Assembly (NCBI RefSeq): GCF_050947335.1
Contig: NW_027473625.1
Span: 1 to 64,000, forward strand
DNA: 64,000 bases
Direction: 5' to 3'
Source: Megachile rotundata
Taxonomy: Eukaryota; Arthropoda; Insecta; Hymenoptera; Megachilidae
Below, piece after piece: positions 44,501 to 60,816 of this stretch. The notes under the pieces are model-generated. The model worked only from the letters and a program-made list of their open reading frames with translations. It was not told the origin of the DNA and ran no database searches. A program made the position numbers and the translations under genes. Every line of letters begins with the position of its first letter. The first letter of the stretch is position 1.

Positions 44501-46325
44501 ATGATCGATAGAACGACAATTACTATACTCATTACTCTTATTATTATCAATCTAACTCATATTATTAGCCATATTATGCTTATATGATCGACAGAACGAC
44601 AATTACTATACTTATTACACTCACGATTATCAATCTAACTCATGTTATTAACCATATTATGCAGATATGATCGATAGAACGACAATTACTATACTTATTA
44701 CTCTTATTATTATCAATCTAACTCATATTATTAGCCATATTATGCTTATATGATCGATAGAACGACAATTACTATACTTATTACTCTTATTATTATAAAT
44801 CTAACTCATATTATTAGCCATATTATGCTTATATGATCGATAGAACGAGAATTACTATACTCACTACTCTTAGTATTACCAATCTAACTCATATTATTAG
44901 CCATATTATGCTTATATGATCGATAGAACGACAATTACTATACTCATTACTCTTATTGTTATCAATCTAACTCATATTATTAGCCATATTATGCTTATAT
45001 GATCGATAGAACGAGAATGACTATACTCACTACTCTTAGTATTATCAATCTAACTCATATTATTAGCCTTATTATGCTTATATGATCGATAGAACGACAA
45101 TTACTGTACTTATTACTCTTATTATTATCAATCTAACTCATATTATTAGCCATATTATGCTTATATGATCGATTGAACGACAATTACTATACTTATTACT
45201 CTTATTATTATCAATCTAACTCATATTATTAGCCATATTATGCTTATATGATCGATAGAACGACAATTACTATACTTATTACTCTTATTGTTATCAATCT
45301 AACTCATATTATTAGCCATATTATGCTTATATGATCGATAGAACGAGAATTACTATACTCACTACTCTTAGTATTATCAATCTAACTCATATTATTAGCC
45401 ATATTATGCTTATATTATCGATAGAACGACAATTACTATACTTATTACTGTTATTATTATCAATCTAACTCGTATCATTAGACATATTATGCTTAAATGA
45501 TTGATAGAACGACAATTACTATACTTATTACTCTTATTATTATCAATCTAACTCATATTATTAGCCATATTATGCTTATATGATCGATAGAACGACAATT
45601 ACTATACTTATTACTCTTATTATTATCAATCTAACTCATATTATTAGTCATATTATGCTTATATGATCGATAGAACGAGAATTACTATACTCACTACTCT
45701 TAGTATTATCAATCTAACTCATATTATTAGCCATATTATGCTTATAATATCGATAGAACGACAATTACTATACTTATTACTGTTATTATTATCAATCTAA
45801 CTCATATTATTAGCCATATTATGCTTAAATGATCGATAGAACTACAATCACTATACCCATTACTCTTATTATTATCAATCTAACTCATATTATTAGCCAT
45901 ATTATGCTTATATGATCGATAGAACGAGAATTACTATACTCACTACTCTTAGTATTATCAATTTAACTCATATTATTAGCCATATTATGCTTATATGATT
46001 GATTGAACGACAATTACTATACTTATTACTCTTATTATTATCAATCTAACTCATATTATTAGCCATATTATGCTTATATGATCGATAGAACGACAATTAC
46101 TATACTTATTACTCTTATTGTTATCAATCTAACTCATATTATTAGCCATATTATGCATATATGATCGATAGAACGAGAATTACTATACTCACTACTCTTA
46201 GTATTATCAATTTATCTCATATTATTAGCCATATTATGCTTATATGATCGATTGAACGACAATTACTATTCTTATTACTCTTATTATTATCAATCTAACT
46301 CATATTATTAGTCATATTATGCTTA
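41580..46325 (-). repeat. 57-monomer block R2
   Basis: Near-identical partner of the block that starts at the gap. It continues differently after 46325, with an extra group of monomers. Two adjacent copies tagged ttaaaatatcgat lie at 46489 and 46572 (83 bp apart), and a further one at 47153 (7 x 83 later). These break the A/B alternation and look like a local expansion. Related sequence recurs 9794 bp (118 x 83) downstream, for example tctaacttat near 42228 and 52021. Confidence 0.85.
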
Positions 46326-49300
46326 AATGATCGATAGAACGACAATTACTATACTTATTACTCTTATTATTATCAATCTAACTCATATTATTAGCCATAT
46401 TATGCTTATATGATCGATAGAACGAGAATTACTATACTCACTACTCTTAGTATTATCAATCTAACTCATATTATTAGCCATATTATGCTTAAAATATCGA
46501 TAGAACGACAATTACTATACTTATTACTGTTATTATTATCAATCTAACTCATATTATTAGCCATATTATGCTTAAAATATCGATAGAACGACAATTACTA
46601 TACTTATTACTGTTATTATTATCAATCTAACTCATATTATTAGCCATATTATGCTTATATGATCGATAGAACGAGAATTACTATACTCACTACTCTTAGT
46701 ATTATCAATCTAACTCATATTATTAGCCATATTATGCTTATAAGATCGATAGAACGACAATTACTATACTTATTACTGTTATTATTATCAATCTAACTCA
46801 TATTAATAGCCATATTATGCTTAAATGATCGATAGAACTACAATTACTATACTCATTACTCTTATTATTATCAATCTAACTCATATTATTAGCCATATTA
46901 TGCTTATATGATCGATAGAACGAGAATTAATATACTCACTACTCTTAGTATTATCAATCTAACTCATATTATTAGCCATATTATGCTTATATGATCGATA
47001 GAACGACAATTACTATACTTATTACTCTTATTATTATCAATCTAACTCATATTATTAGCCATATTATGCTTATATGATCGATAGAACGAGAATTACTATA
47101 CTCACTACTCTTAGTATTATCAATCTAACTCATATTATTAGCCATATTATGCTTAAAATATCGATAGAACGACAATTACTATACTTATTACTGTTATTAT
47201 TATCAATCTAACTCATATTATTAGCCATATTATGCTTATATGATCGATAGAACGAGAATTACTATACTCACTACTCTTAGTATTATCAATCTAACTCATA
47301 TTATTAGCCATATTATGCTTATAAGATCGATAGAACGACAATTACTATACTTATTACTGTTATTATTATCAATCTAACTCATATTAATAGCCATATTATG
47401 CTTAAATGATCGATAGAACTACAATTACTATACTCATTACTCTTATTATTATCAATCTAACTCATATTATTAGCCATATTATGCTTATATGATCGATAGA
47501 ACGAGAATTACTATACTCACTACTCTTAGTATTATCACTCTAACTCATATTATTAGCCTTATTATGCTTATATGATCGATAGAACGACAATTACTGTACT
47601 TATTACTCTTATTATTATCAATCTAACTCATATTATTAGCCATATTATGCTTATATGATCGATAGAACGAGAATTACTATACTCACTACTCTTAGTATTA
47701 TCAATCTAACTCATATTATTAGCCATATTATGCTTATATTATCGATAGAACGACAATTACTATACTTATTACTGTTATTATTATCAATCTAACTCGTATT
47801 ATTAGACATATTATGCTTAAATGATTGATAGAACGACAATTACTATACTTATTACTCTTATTATTATCAATCTGACTCATATTATTAGCCATATTATGCT
47901 TATATGATCGATAGAACGACAATTACTATACTTATTACTCTTATTATTATAAATCTAACTCATATTATTAGCCATATTATGCTTATATGATCGATAGAAC
48001 GAGAATTACTATACTCACTACTCTTAGTATTACCAATCTAACTCATATTATTAGCCATATTATGCTTATATGATCGATTGAACGACAATTACTATTCTTA
48101 TTACTCTTATTATTATCAATCTAACTCATATTATTAGCCATATTATGCTTATATGATCGATAGAACGAGAATTACTATATTCACTACTCTTAGTATTATC
48201 AATCTAACTCATATTATTAGCCATATTATGCTTAAATGATCGGTAGATCTACAATTACTATACTCATTACTCTTAGTATTATCAATCTAACTCATATTAT
48301 TAGCCATATTATGCTTATATGATCGATAGAATGAGAATTACTATACTCACTAGTCTTAGTATTATCAATTTAACTCATATTATTAGCCATATTATGCTTA
48401 TATGATCGATTGAACGACAATTACTATTCTTATTACTCTTATTATTATCAATCTAACTCATATTATTAGCCATATTATGCTTATATGATCGATAGAACGA
48501 CAATTACTATACTTATTACTCTTATTGTTATCAATCTAACTCATATTACTAGCCATATTATGCTTATATGATCGATAGAACGAGAATTACTATACTCACT
48601 ACTCATAGTTTTATCAATCTAACTCATATTATTAGCCTTATTATGCTTATATGATCGATAGAACGACAATTACTGTACTTATTACTCTTATTATTATCAA
48701 TCTAACTCATATTATTAGCCATATTATGCCTATATGATCGATAGAACGAGAATTAATATACTCACTACTCTTAGTATTATCAATCTAACTCGTATTATTA
48801 GCCATATTATGCTTATATGATCGATAGAACGACAATTACTATACTTATTACTCTTATTGTTATCAATCTAACTCATATTATTAGTCATATTATGCTTATA
48901 TGATCGATAGAACGAGAATTACTATACTCACTACGCTTAGTATTATCAATCTAACTCATATTATTAGCCATATTATGCTTACATTATCGATAGAACGACA
49001 ATTACTATACTTATTACTGTTATTATTATCAATCTAACTCGTATTATTAGACATATTATGCTTAAATGATTGATAGAACGACAATTACTCTACTTATTAC
49101 TCTTATTATTATCAATCTAACTCATATTATTAGCCATATTATGCTTATATGATCGATAGAACGACAATTACTATACTCATTACTCTTATTATTATCAATC
49201 TAACTCATATTATTAGCCATATTATGCTTATATGAACGACAGAACGACAATTACTATACTTATTACTGTTATTATTATCAATCTAACTCGTATTATTAGA

Positions 49301-52008
49301 CATATTATGCTTAAATGATTGATAGAACGACAATTACTATACTTATTACTCTTATTGTTATCAATCTAACTCATATTATTAGCCATATTATGCTTATATG
49401 ATCGATAGAACGACAATTACTATACTTATTACTCTTATTATTGTAAATCTAACTCATATTATTAGCCATATTATGCTTATATGATCGATAGAACGAGAAT
49501 TACTATACTCACTACTCTTAGTATTATCAATCTAACTCATATTATTAGCCTTATTATGCTTATATGATCGATAGAACGACAATTACTGTACTTATTACTC
49601 TTATTATTATCAATCTAACTCATATTATTAGCCATATTATGCCTATATGATCGATAGAACGAGAATTAATATACTCACTACTCTTAGTATTATCAATCTA
49701 ACTCATATTATTAGCCATATTATGCTTATATGATCGATAGAACGAGAATTACTATACTCACTACTCTTAGTATTATCAATCTAACTCATATTATTAGCCA
49801 TATTATGCTTATAATATCGATAGAACGACAATTACTATACTTATTACTGTTATTATTATCAATCTAACTCATATTATTAGCCATATTATGCTTAAATGAT
49901 CGATAGATCTACAATTACTATACTCATTACTCTTAGTATTATCAATCTAACTCATATTATTAGCCATATTATGCTTATATGATCGATAGAATGAGAATTA
50001 CTATACTCACTACTCTTAGTATTATCACTCTAACTCATATTATTAGCCTTATTATGCTTATATGATCGATAGAACGACAATTACTGTACTTATTACTCTT
50101 ATTATTATCAATCTAACTCATATTATTAGCCATATTATGCTTATATGATCGATAGAACGAGAATTACTATACTCACTACTCTTAGTATTATCAATCTAAC
50201 TCATATTATTAGCCACATTATGCTTATAATATCGATAGAACGACAATTACTATACTTATTACTGTTATTATTATCAATCTAACTCATATTATTAGCCATA
50301 TTATGCTTATATGATCGATAGAACGAGAATTACTATACTCACTACTCTTAGTATCATCAATCTAACTCATATTATTAGCCATATTATGCTTATAATATCG
50401 ATAGAACGACAATTACTATACTTATTACTGTTATTATTATCAATCTAACTCATATTATTAGCCATATTATGCTTAAATGATCGATAGATCTACAATTACT
50501 ATACTCATTACTCTTAGTATTATCAATCTAACTCATATTATTAGCCATATTATGCTTATATGATCGATAGAATGAGAATTACTATACTCACTACTCTTAG
50601 TATTATCACTCTAACTCATATTATTAGCCTTATTATGCTTATATGATCGATAGAACGACAATTACTGTACTTATTACTCTTATTATTATCAATCTAACTC
50701 ATATTATTAGCCATATTATGCTTATATGATCGATAGAACGAGAATTACTATACTCACTACTCTTAGTATTATCAATCTAACTCATATTATTAGCCATATT
50801 ATGCTTATACGATCGATAGAACGACAATTACTATACTTATTACTCTTATTATTATCTATCTAACTCATATTATTAGCCATATTATGCTTATATGATCGAT
50901 AGAACGAGAATTACTATACTCACTACTCTTAGTATTATCAATCTAACTCATATTATTAGCCACATTATGCTTATAATATCGATAGAACGACAATTACTAT
51001 ACTTATTACTGTTATTATTATCAATCTAACTCATATTATTAGCCATATTATGCTTATATGATCGATAGAACGAGAATTACTATACTCACTACTCTTAGTA
51101 TTATCAATCTAACTCATATTATTAGCCATATTATGCTTATAATATCGATAGAACGACAATTACTATACTTATTACTGTTATTATTATCAATCTAACTCAT
51201 ATTATTAGCCATATTATGCTTAAATGATCGATAGATCTACAATTACTATACTCATTACTCTTAGTATTATCAATCTAACTCATATTATTAGCCATATTAT
51301 GCTTATATGATCGATAGAATGAGAATTACTATACTCACTACTCTTAGTATTATCACTCTAACTCATATTATTAGCCTTATTATGCTTATATGATCGATAG
51401 AACGACAATTACTGTACTTATTACTCTTATTATTATCAATCTAACTCATATTATTAGCCATATTATGCTTATATGATCGATAGAACGAGAATTACTATAC
51501 TCACTACTCATAGTTTTATCAATCTAACTCATATTATTAGCCTTATTATGCTTATATGATCGATAGAACGACAATTACTGTACTTATTACTCTTATTATT
51601 ATCAATCTAACTCATATTATTAGCCATATTATGCCTATATGATCGATAGAACGAGAATTAATATACTCACTACTCTTAGTATTATCAATCTAACTCGTAT
51701 TATTAGCCATATTATGCTTATATGATCGATAGAACGACAATTACTATACTTATTACTCTTATTGTTATCAATCTAACTCATATTATTAGTCATATTATGC
51801 TTATATGATCGATAGAACGAGAATTACTATACTCACTACGCTTAGTATTATCAATCTAACTCATATTATTAGCCATATTATGCTTACATTATCGATAGAA
51901 CGACAATTACTATACTTATTACTGTTATTATTATCAATCTAACTCGTATTATTAGACATATTATGCTTAAATGATTGATAGAACGACAATTACTCTACTT
52001 ATTACTCT

Positions 52009-55000
52009 TATTATTATCAATCTAACTTATATTATTAGCCATATTATGCTTATATGATCGATAGAACGAGAATTACTATACTCACTACTCTTAGTATTAT
52101 CAATCTAACTCATATTATTAGCCATATTATGCTTATACGATGGATAGAACGACAATTACTATACTTATTACTCTTATTATTATCTATCTAACTCATATTA
52201 TTAGCCATATTATGCTTATATGATCGATAGAACGAGAATTACTATACTCACTACTCTTAGTATTATCAATCTAACTCATATTATTAGCCACATTATGCTT
52301 ATAATATCGATAGAACGACAATTACTATACTTATTACTGTTATTTTTATCAATCTAACTCATATTATTAGCCATATTATGCTTATATGATCGATAGAACG
52401 AGAATTACTATACTCACTACTCTTAGTATTATCAATCTAACTCATATTATTAGCCATATTATGCTTATAATATCGATATAACGACAATTACTATACTTAT
52501 TACTGTTATTATTATCAATCTAACTCATATTATTAGCCATATTATGCTTATATGATCGATAGAACGAGAATTACTATACTCACTACTCTTAGTATTATCA
52601 ATCTAACTCATATTATTAGCCATATTATGCTTATAATATCGATGGAACGACAATTACTATACTTATTACTGTTATTATTATCAATCTAACTCATATTATT
52701 AGCCTTATTATGCTTATATGATCGATAGAACGACAATTACTGTACTTATTACTCTTATTATTATCAATCTAACTCATATTATTAGCCATATTATGCTTAT
52801 ATGATCGATAGAACGAGAATTACTATACTCACTACTCTTAGTATTATCAATCTAACTCATATTATTAGCCATATTATGCTTATACGATCGATAGAACGAC
52901 AATTACTATACTTATTACTCTTATTATTATCTATCTAACTCATATTATTAGCCATATTATGCTTATATGATCGATAGAACGAGAATTACTATACTCACTA
53001 CTCTTAGTATTATCAATCTAACTCATATTATTAGCCACATTATGCTTATAATATCGATAGAACGACAATTACTATACTTATTACTGTTATTATTATCAAT
53101 CTAACTCATATTATTAGCCATATTATGCTTATATGATCGATAGAACGAGAATTACTATACTCACTACTCTTAGTATTATCAATCTAACTCATATTATTAG
53201 CCATATTATGCTTATAATATCGATAGAACGACAATTACTATACTTATTACTGTTATTATTATCAATCTAACTCATATTATTAGCCATATTATGCTTAAAT
53301 GATCGATAGATCTACAATTACTATACTCATTACTCTTAGTATTATCAATCTAACTCATATTATTAGCCATATTATGCTTATATGATCGATAGAATGAGAA
53401 TTACTATACTCACTACTCTTAGTATTATCACTCTAACTCATATTATTAGCCTTATTATGCTTATATGATCGATAGAACGACAATTACTGTACTTATTACT
53501 CTTATTATTATCAATCTAACTCATATTATTAGCCATATTATGCTTATATGATCGATAGAACGAGAATTACTATACTCACTACTCTTAGTATTATCAATCT
53601 AACTCATATTATTAGCCATATTATGCTTATATTATCGATAGAACGACAATTACTATACTTATTACTGTTATTATTATCAATCTAACTCGTATTATTAGAC
53701 ATATTATGCTTAAATGATTGATAGAACGACAATTACTATACTTATTACTCTTATTATTATCAATCTGACTCATATTATTAGCCATATTATGCTTATATGA
53801 TCGATAGAACGACAATTACTATACTTATTACTCTTATTATTATAAATCTAACTCATATTATTAGCCATATTATGCTTATATGATCGATAGAACGAGAATT
53901 ACTATACTCACTACTCTTAGTATTACCAATCTAACTCATATTATTAGCCATATTATGCTTATATGATCGATAGAACGACAATTACTATACTCATTACTCT
54001 TATTATTATCAATCTAACTCATATTATTAGCCATATTATGCTTATATGATCGATAGAACGAGAATTACTATACTCACTACTCTTAGTATTATCAATTTAA
54101 CTCATATTATTAGCCATATTATGCTTATATGATCGATTGAACGATAATTACTATTCTTATTACTCTTATTATTATCAATCTAACTCGTATTATTAGACAT
54201 ATTATGCTTAAATGATTGATAGAACGACAATTACTATACTTATTACTCTTATTATTAGCAATCTAACTCATATTATTAGCCATATTATGCTTATATGATC
54301 GATAGAACGACAATTACTATACTCATTACTCTTATTATTATCAATCTAACTCATATTATTAGCCATATTATGCTTATATGATCGACAGAACGACAATTAC
54401 TATACTTATTACACTCACGATTATCAATCTAACTCATGTTATTAACCATATTATGCAGATATGATCGATAGAACGACAATTACTATACTTATTACTCTTA
54501 TTATTATCAATCTAACTCATATTATTAGCCATATTATGCTTATATGATCGATAGAACGACAATTACTATACTTATTACTCTTATTATTATAAATCTAACT
54601 CATATTATTAGCCATATTATGCTTATATGATCGATAGAACGAGAATTACTATACTCACTACTCTTAGTATTACCAATCTAACTCATATTATTAGCCATAT
54701 TATGCTTATATGATCGATAGAACGACAATTACTATACTCATTACTCTTATTGTTATCAATCTAACTCATATTATTAGCCATATTATGCTTATATGATCGA
54801 TAGAACGAGAATGACTATACTCACTACTCTTAGTATTATCAATCTAACTCATATTATTAGCCTTATTATGCTTATATGATCGATAGAACGACAATTACTG
54901 TACTTATTACTCTTATTATTATCAATCTAACTCATATTATTAGCCATATTATGCTTATATGATCGATTGAACGACAATTACTATACTTATTACTCTTATT

Positions 55001-57540
55001 ATTATCAATCTAACTCATATTATTAGCCATATTATGCTTATATGATCGATAGAACGACAATTACTATACTTATTACTCTTATTGTTATCAATCTAACTCA
55101 TATTATTAGCCATATTATGCTTATATGATCGATAGAACGAGAATTACTATACTCACTACTCTTAGTATTATCAATCTAACTCATATTATTAGCCATATTA
55201 TGCTTATATTATCGATAGAACGACAATTACTATACTTATTACTGTTATTATTATCAATCTAACTCGTATCATTAGACATATTATGCTTAAATGATTGATA
55301 GAACGACAATTACTATACTTATTACTCTTATTATTATCAATCTAACTCATATTATTAGCCATATTATGCTTATATGATCGATAGAACGACAATTACTATA
55401 CTTATTACTCTTATTATTATCAATCTAACTCATATTATTAGTCATATTATGCTTATATGATCGATAGAAAGAGAATTACTATACTCACTACTCTTAGTAT
55501 TATCAATCTAACTCATATTATTAGCCATATTATGCTTATAATATCGATAGAACGACAATTACTATACTTATTACTGTTATTATTATCAATCTAACTCATA
55601 TTATTAGCCATATTATGCTTAAATGATCGATAGAACTACAATCACTATACCCATTACTCTTATTATTATCAATCTAACTCATATTATTAGCCATATTATG
55701 CTTATATGATCGATAGAACGAGAATTACTATACTCACTACTCTTAGTATTATCAATTTAACTCATATTATTAGCCATATTATGCTTATATGATTGATTGA
55801 ACGACAATTACTATACTTATTACTCTTATTATTATCAATCTAACTCATATTATTAGCCATATTATGCTTATATGATCGATAGAACGACAATTACTATACT
55901 TATTACTCTTATTGTTATCAATCTAACTCATATTATTAGCCATATTATGCATATATGATCGATAGAACGAGAATTACTATACTCACTACTCTTAGTATTA
56001 TCAATTTATCTCATATTATTAGCCATATTATGCTTATATGATCGATTGAACGACAATTACTATTCATATTACTCTTATTATTATCAATCTAACTCATATT
56101 ATTAGTCATATTATGCTTATATGATCGATAGAACGACAATTACTATACTTATTACTCTTATTGTTATCAATCTAACTCATATTATTAGCCATATTATGCT
56201 TATATGATCGATAGAACGAGAATTACTATACTCACTACTCTTAGTATTATCAATCTAACTCATATTATTAGCCTTATTATGCTTATATGATCGATTGAAC
56301 GACAATTACTGTACTTATTACTCTTATTATTATCAATCTAACTCATATTATTAGCCATATTATGCCTATATGATCGATAGAACGAGAATTAATATACTCA
56401 CTACTCTTAGTATTATCAATCTAACTCATATTATTAGCCATATTATGCTTATATGATCGATAGAACGACAATTACTATACTTATTACTCTTATTATTATC
56501 AATCTAACTCATATTATTAGCCATATTATGCTTATATGATCGATAGAACGAGAATTACTATACTCACTACTCTTAGTATTATCAATCTAACTCATATTAT
56601 TAGCCATATTATGCTTAAAATATCGATAGAACGACAATTACTATACTTATTACTGTTATTATTATCAATCTAACTCATATTATTAGCCATATTATGCTTA
56701 TATGATCGATAGAACGAGAATTACTATACTCACTACTCTTAGTATTATCAATCTAACTCATATTATTAGCCATATTATGCTTATAAGATCGATAGAACGA
56801 CAATTACTATACTTATTACTGTTATTATTATCAATCTAACTCATATTAATAGCCATATTATGCTTAAATGATCGATAGAACTACAATTACTATACTCATT
56901 ACTCTTATTATTATCAATCTAACTCATATTATTAGCCATATTATGCTTATATGATCGATAGAACGAGAATTACTATACTCACTACTCTTAGTATTATCAC
57001 TCTAACTCATATTATTAGCCTTATTATGCTTATATGATCGATAGAACGACAATTACTGTACTTATTACTCTTATTATTATCAATCTAACTCATATTATTA
57101 GCCATATTATGCTTATATGATCGATAGAACGAGAATTACTATACTCACTACTCTTAGTATTATCAATCTAACTCATATTATTAGCCATATTATGCTTATA
57201 TTATCGATAGAACGACAATTACTATACTTATTACTGTTATTATTATCAATCTAACTCGTATTATTAGACATATTATGCTTAAATGATTGATAGAACGACA
57301 ATTACTATACTTATTACTCTTATTATTATCAATCTGACTCATATTATTAGCCATATTATGCTTATATGATCGATAGAACGACAATTACTATACTTATTAC
57401 TCTTATTATTATAAATCTAACTCATATTATTAGCCATATTATGCTTATATGATCGATAGAACGAGAATTACTATACTCACTACTCTTAGTATTACCAATC
57501 TAACTCATATTATTAGCCATATTATGCTTATATGATCGAT
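52009..57540 (-). repeat. 67-monomer block R3 (copy of 28105-33636)
   Basis: Offset 23904 bp (288 x 83) from the region 28105-33636. Only scattered substitutions separate the copies: cgatggatag near 52138, gatggaacg near 52641, gaaagagaat near 55467 and ttcatatt near 56063. It extends further than R2 does, because it shares the 43-monomer interval between tagged monomers at 29723 and 33292 (here 53627 and 57196). Confidence 0.83.
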
Positions 57541-60500
57541 AGAACGACAATTACTATACTCATTACTCTTATTATTATCAATCTAACTCATATTATTAGC
57601 CATATTATGCTTATATGATCGATAGAACGAGAATTACTATACTCACTACTCTTAGTATTATCAATTTAACTCATATTATTAGCCATATTATGCTTATATG
57701 ATCGATTGAACGATAATTACTATTCTTATTACTCTTATTATTATCAATCTAACTCGTATTATTAGACATATTATGCTTAAATGATTGATAGAACGACAAT
57801 TACTATACTTATTACTCTTATTATTAGCAATCTAACTCATATTATTAGCCATATTATGCTTATATGATCGATAGAACGACAATTACTATACTCATTACTC
57901 TTATTATTATCAATCTAACTCATATTATTAGCCATATTATGCTTATATGATCGACAGAACGACAATTACTATACTTATTACACTCACGATTATCAATCTA
58001 ACTCATGTTATTAACCATATTATGCAGATATGATCGATAGAACGACAATTACTATACTTATTACTCTTATTATTATCAATCTAACTCATATTATTAGCCA
58101 TATTATGCTTATATGATCGATAGAACGACAATTACTATACTTATTACTCTTATTATTATAAATCTAACTCATATTATTAGCCATATTATGCTTATATGAT
58201 CGATAGAACGAGAATTACTATACTCACTACTCTTAGTATTACCAATCTAACTCATATTATTAGCCATATTATGCTTATATGATCGATAGAACGACAATTA
58301 CTATACTCATTACTCTTATTATTATCAATCTAACTCATATTATTAGCCATATTATGCTTATATCATCGATAGAACGAGAATTACTATACTCACTACTCTT
58401 AGTATTATCAATTTAACTCATATTATTAGCCATATTATGCTTATATGATCGATTGAACGACAATTACTATTCGTATTACTCTTATTATTATCAATCTAAC
58501 TCATATTATTAGCCATATTATGCTTATATGATCGATAGAACGACAATTACTATACTTATTACTCTTATTGTTATCAATCTAACTCATATTATTAGCCATA
58601 TTATGCTTATATGATCGATAGAACGAGAATGACTATACTCACTACTCTTAGTATTATCAATCTAACTCATATTATTAGCCTTATTATGCTTATATGATCG
58701 ATAGAACGACAATTACTGTACTTATTACTCTTATTATTATCAATCTAACTCATATTATTAGCCATATTATGCTTATATGATCGATTGAACGACAATTACT
58801 ATACTTATTACTCTTATTATTATCAATCTAACTCATATTATTAGCCATATTATGCTTATATGATCGATAGAACGACAATTACTATACTTATTACTCTTAT
58901 TGTTATCAATCTAACTCATATTATTAGCCATATTATGCTTATATGATCGATAGAACGAGAATTACTATACTCACTACTCTTAGTATTATCAATCTAACTC
59001 ATATTATTAGCCATATTATGCTTATATTATCGATAGAACGACAATTACTATACTTATTACTGTTATTATTATCAATCTAACTCGTATCATTAGACATATT
59101 ATGCTTAAATGATTGATAGAACGACAATTACTATACTTATTACTCTTATTATTATCAATCTAACTCATATTATTAGCCATATTATGCTTATATGATCGAT
59201 AGAACGACAATTACTATACTTATTACTCTTATTATTATCAATCTAACTCATATTATTAGTCATATTATGCTTATATGATCGATAGAACGAGAATTACTAT
59301 ACTCACTACTCTTAGTATTATCAATCTAACTCATATTATTAGCCATATTATGCTTATAATATCGATAGAACGACAATTACTATACTTATTACTGTTATTA
59401 TTATCAATCTAACTCATATTATTAGCCATATTATGCTTAAATGATCGATAGAACTACAATCACTATACCCATTACTCTTATTATTATCAATCTAACTCAT
59501 ATTATTAGCCATATTATGCTTATATGATCGATAGAACGAGAATTACTATACTCACTACTCTTAGTATTATCAATTTAACTCATATTATTAGCCATATTAT
59601 GCTTATATGATTGATTGAACGACAATTACTATACTTATTACTCTTATTATTATCAATCTAACTCATATTATTAGCCATATTATGCTTATATGATCGATAG
59701 AACGACAATTACTATACTTATTACTCTTATTGTTATCAATCTAACTCATATTATTAGCCATATTATGCTTATATGATCGATAGAACGAGAATTACTATAC
59801 TCACTACTCTTAGTATTATCAATTTATCTCATATTATTAGCCATATTATGCTTATATGATCGATTGAACGACAATTACTATTCTTATTACTCTTATTATT
59901 ATCAATCTAACTCATATTATTAGCCATATTATGCTTATATGATCGATAGAACGACAATTACTATACTTATTACTCTTATTGTTATCAATCTAACTCATAT
60001 TATTAGCCATATTATGCTTATATGATCGATAGAACGAGAATTACTATACTCACTACTCTTAGTATTATCAATCTAACTCATATTATTAGCCTTATTATGC
60101 TTATATGATCGATTGAACGACAATTACTGTACTTATTACTCTTATTATTATCAATCTAACTCATATTATTAGCCATATTATGCCTATATGATCGATAGAA
60201 CGAGAATTAATATACTCACTACTCTTAGTATTATCAATCTAACTCATATTATTAGCCATATTATGCTTATATGATCGATAGAACGACAATTACTATACTT
60301 ATTACTCTTATTATTATCAATCTAACTCATATTATTAGCCATATTATGCTTATATGATCGATAGAACGAGAATTACTATACTCACTACTCTTAGTATTAT
60401 CAATCTAACTCATATTATTAGCCATATTATGCTTAAAATATCGATAGAACGACAATTACTATACTTATTACTGTTATTATTATCAATCTAACTCATATTA

Positions 60501-60816
60501 TTAGCCATATTATGCTTATATGATCGATAGAACGAGAATTACTATACTCACTACTCTTAGTATTATCAATCTAACTCATATTATTAGCCATATTATGCTT
60601 ATAAGATCGATAGAACGACAATTACTATACTTATTACTGTTATTATTATCAATCTAACTCATATTAATAGCCATATTATGCTTAAATGATCGATAGAACT
60701 ACAATTACTATACTCATTACTCTTATTATTATCAATCTAACTCATATTATTAGCCATATTATGCTTATATGATCGATAGAACGAGAATTACTATACTCAC
60801 TACTCTTAGTATTATC
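53395..60816 (-). repeat. Tandem duplication of a 43-monomer unit with a 3-monomer insertion
   Basis: Copy 1 runs about 53395-56963 and copy 2 about 56964-60816. The spacing is 3569 bp (43 x 83) up to about 54748/58317 and then becomes 3818 bp (46 x 83), as shown by taagatcgat near 56784 and 60602. Three monomers at about 58318-58567 are therefore extra in copy 2. One carries tatcatcgatag near 58362 and another attactattcgtatt near 58465. Register is unchanged across the insertion. Confidence 0.8.
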
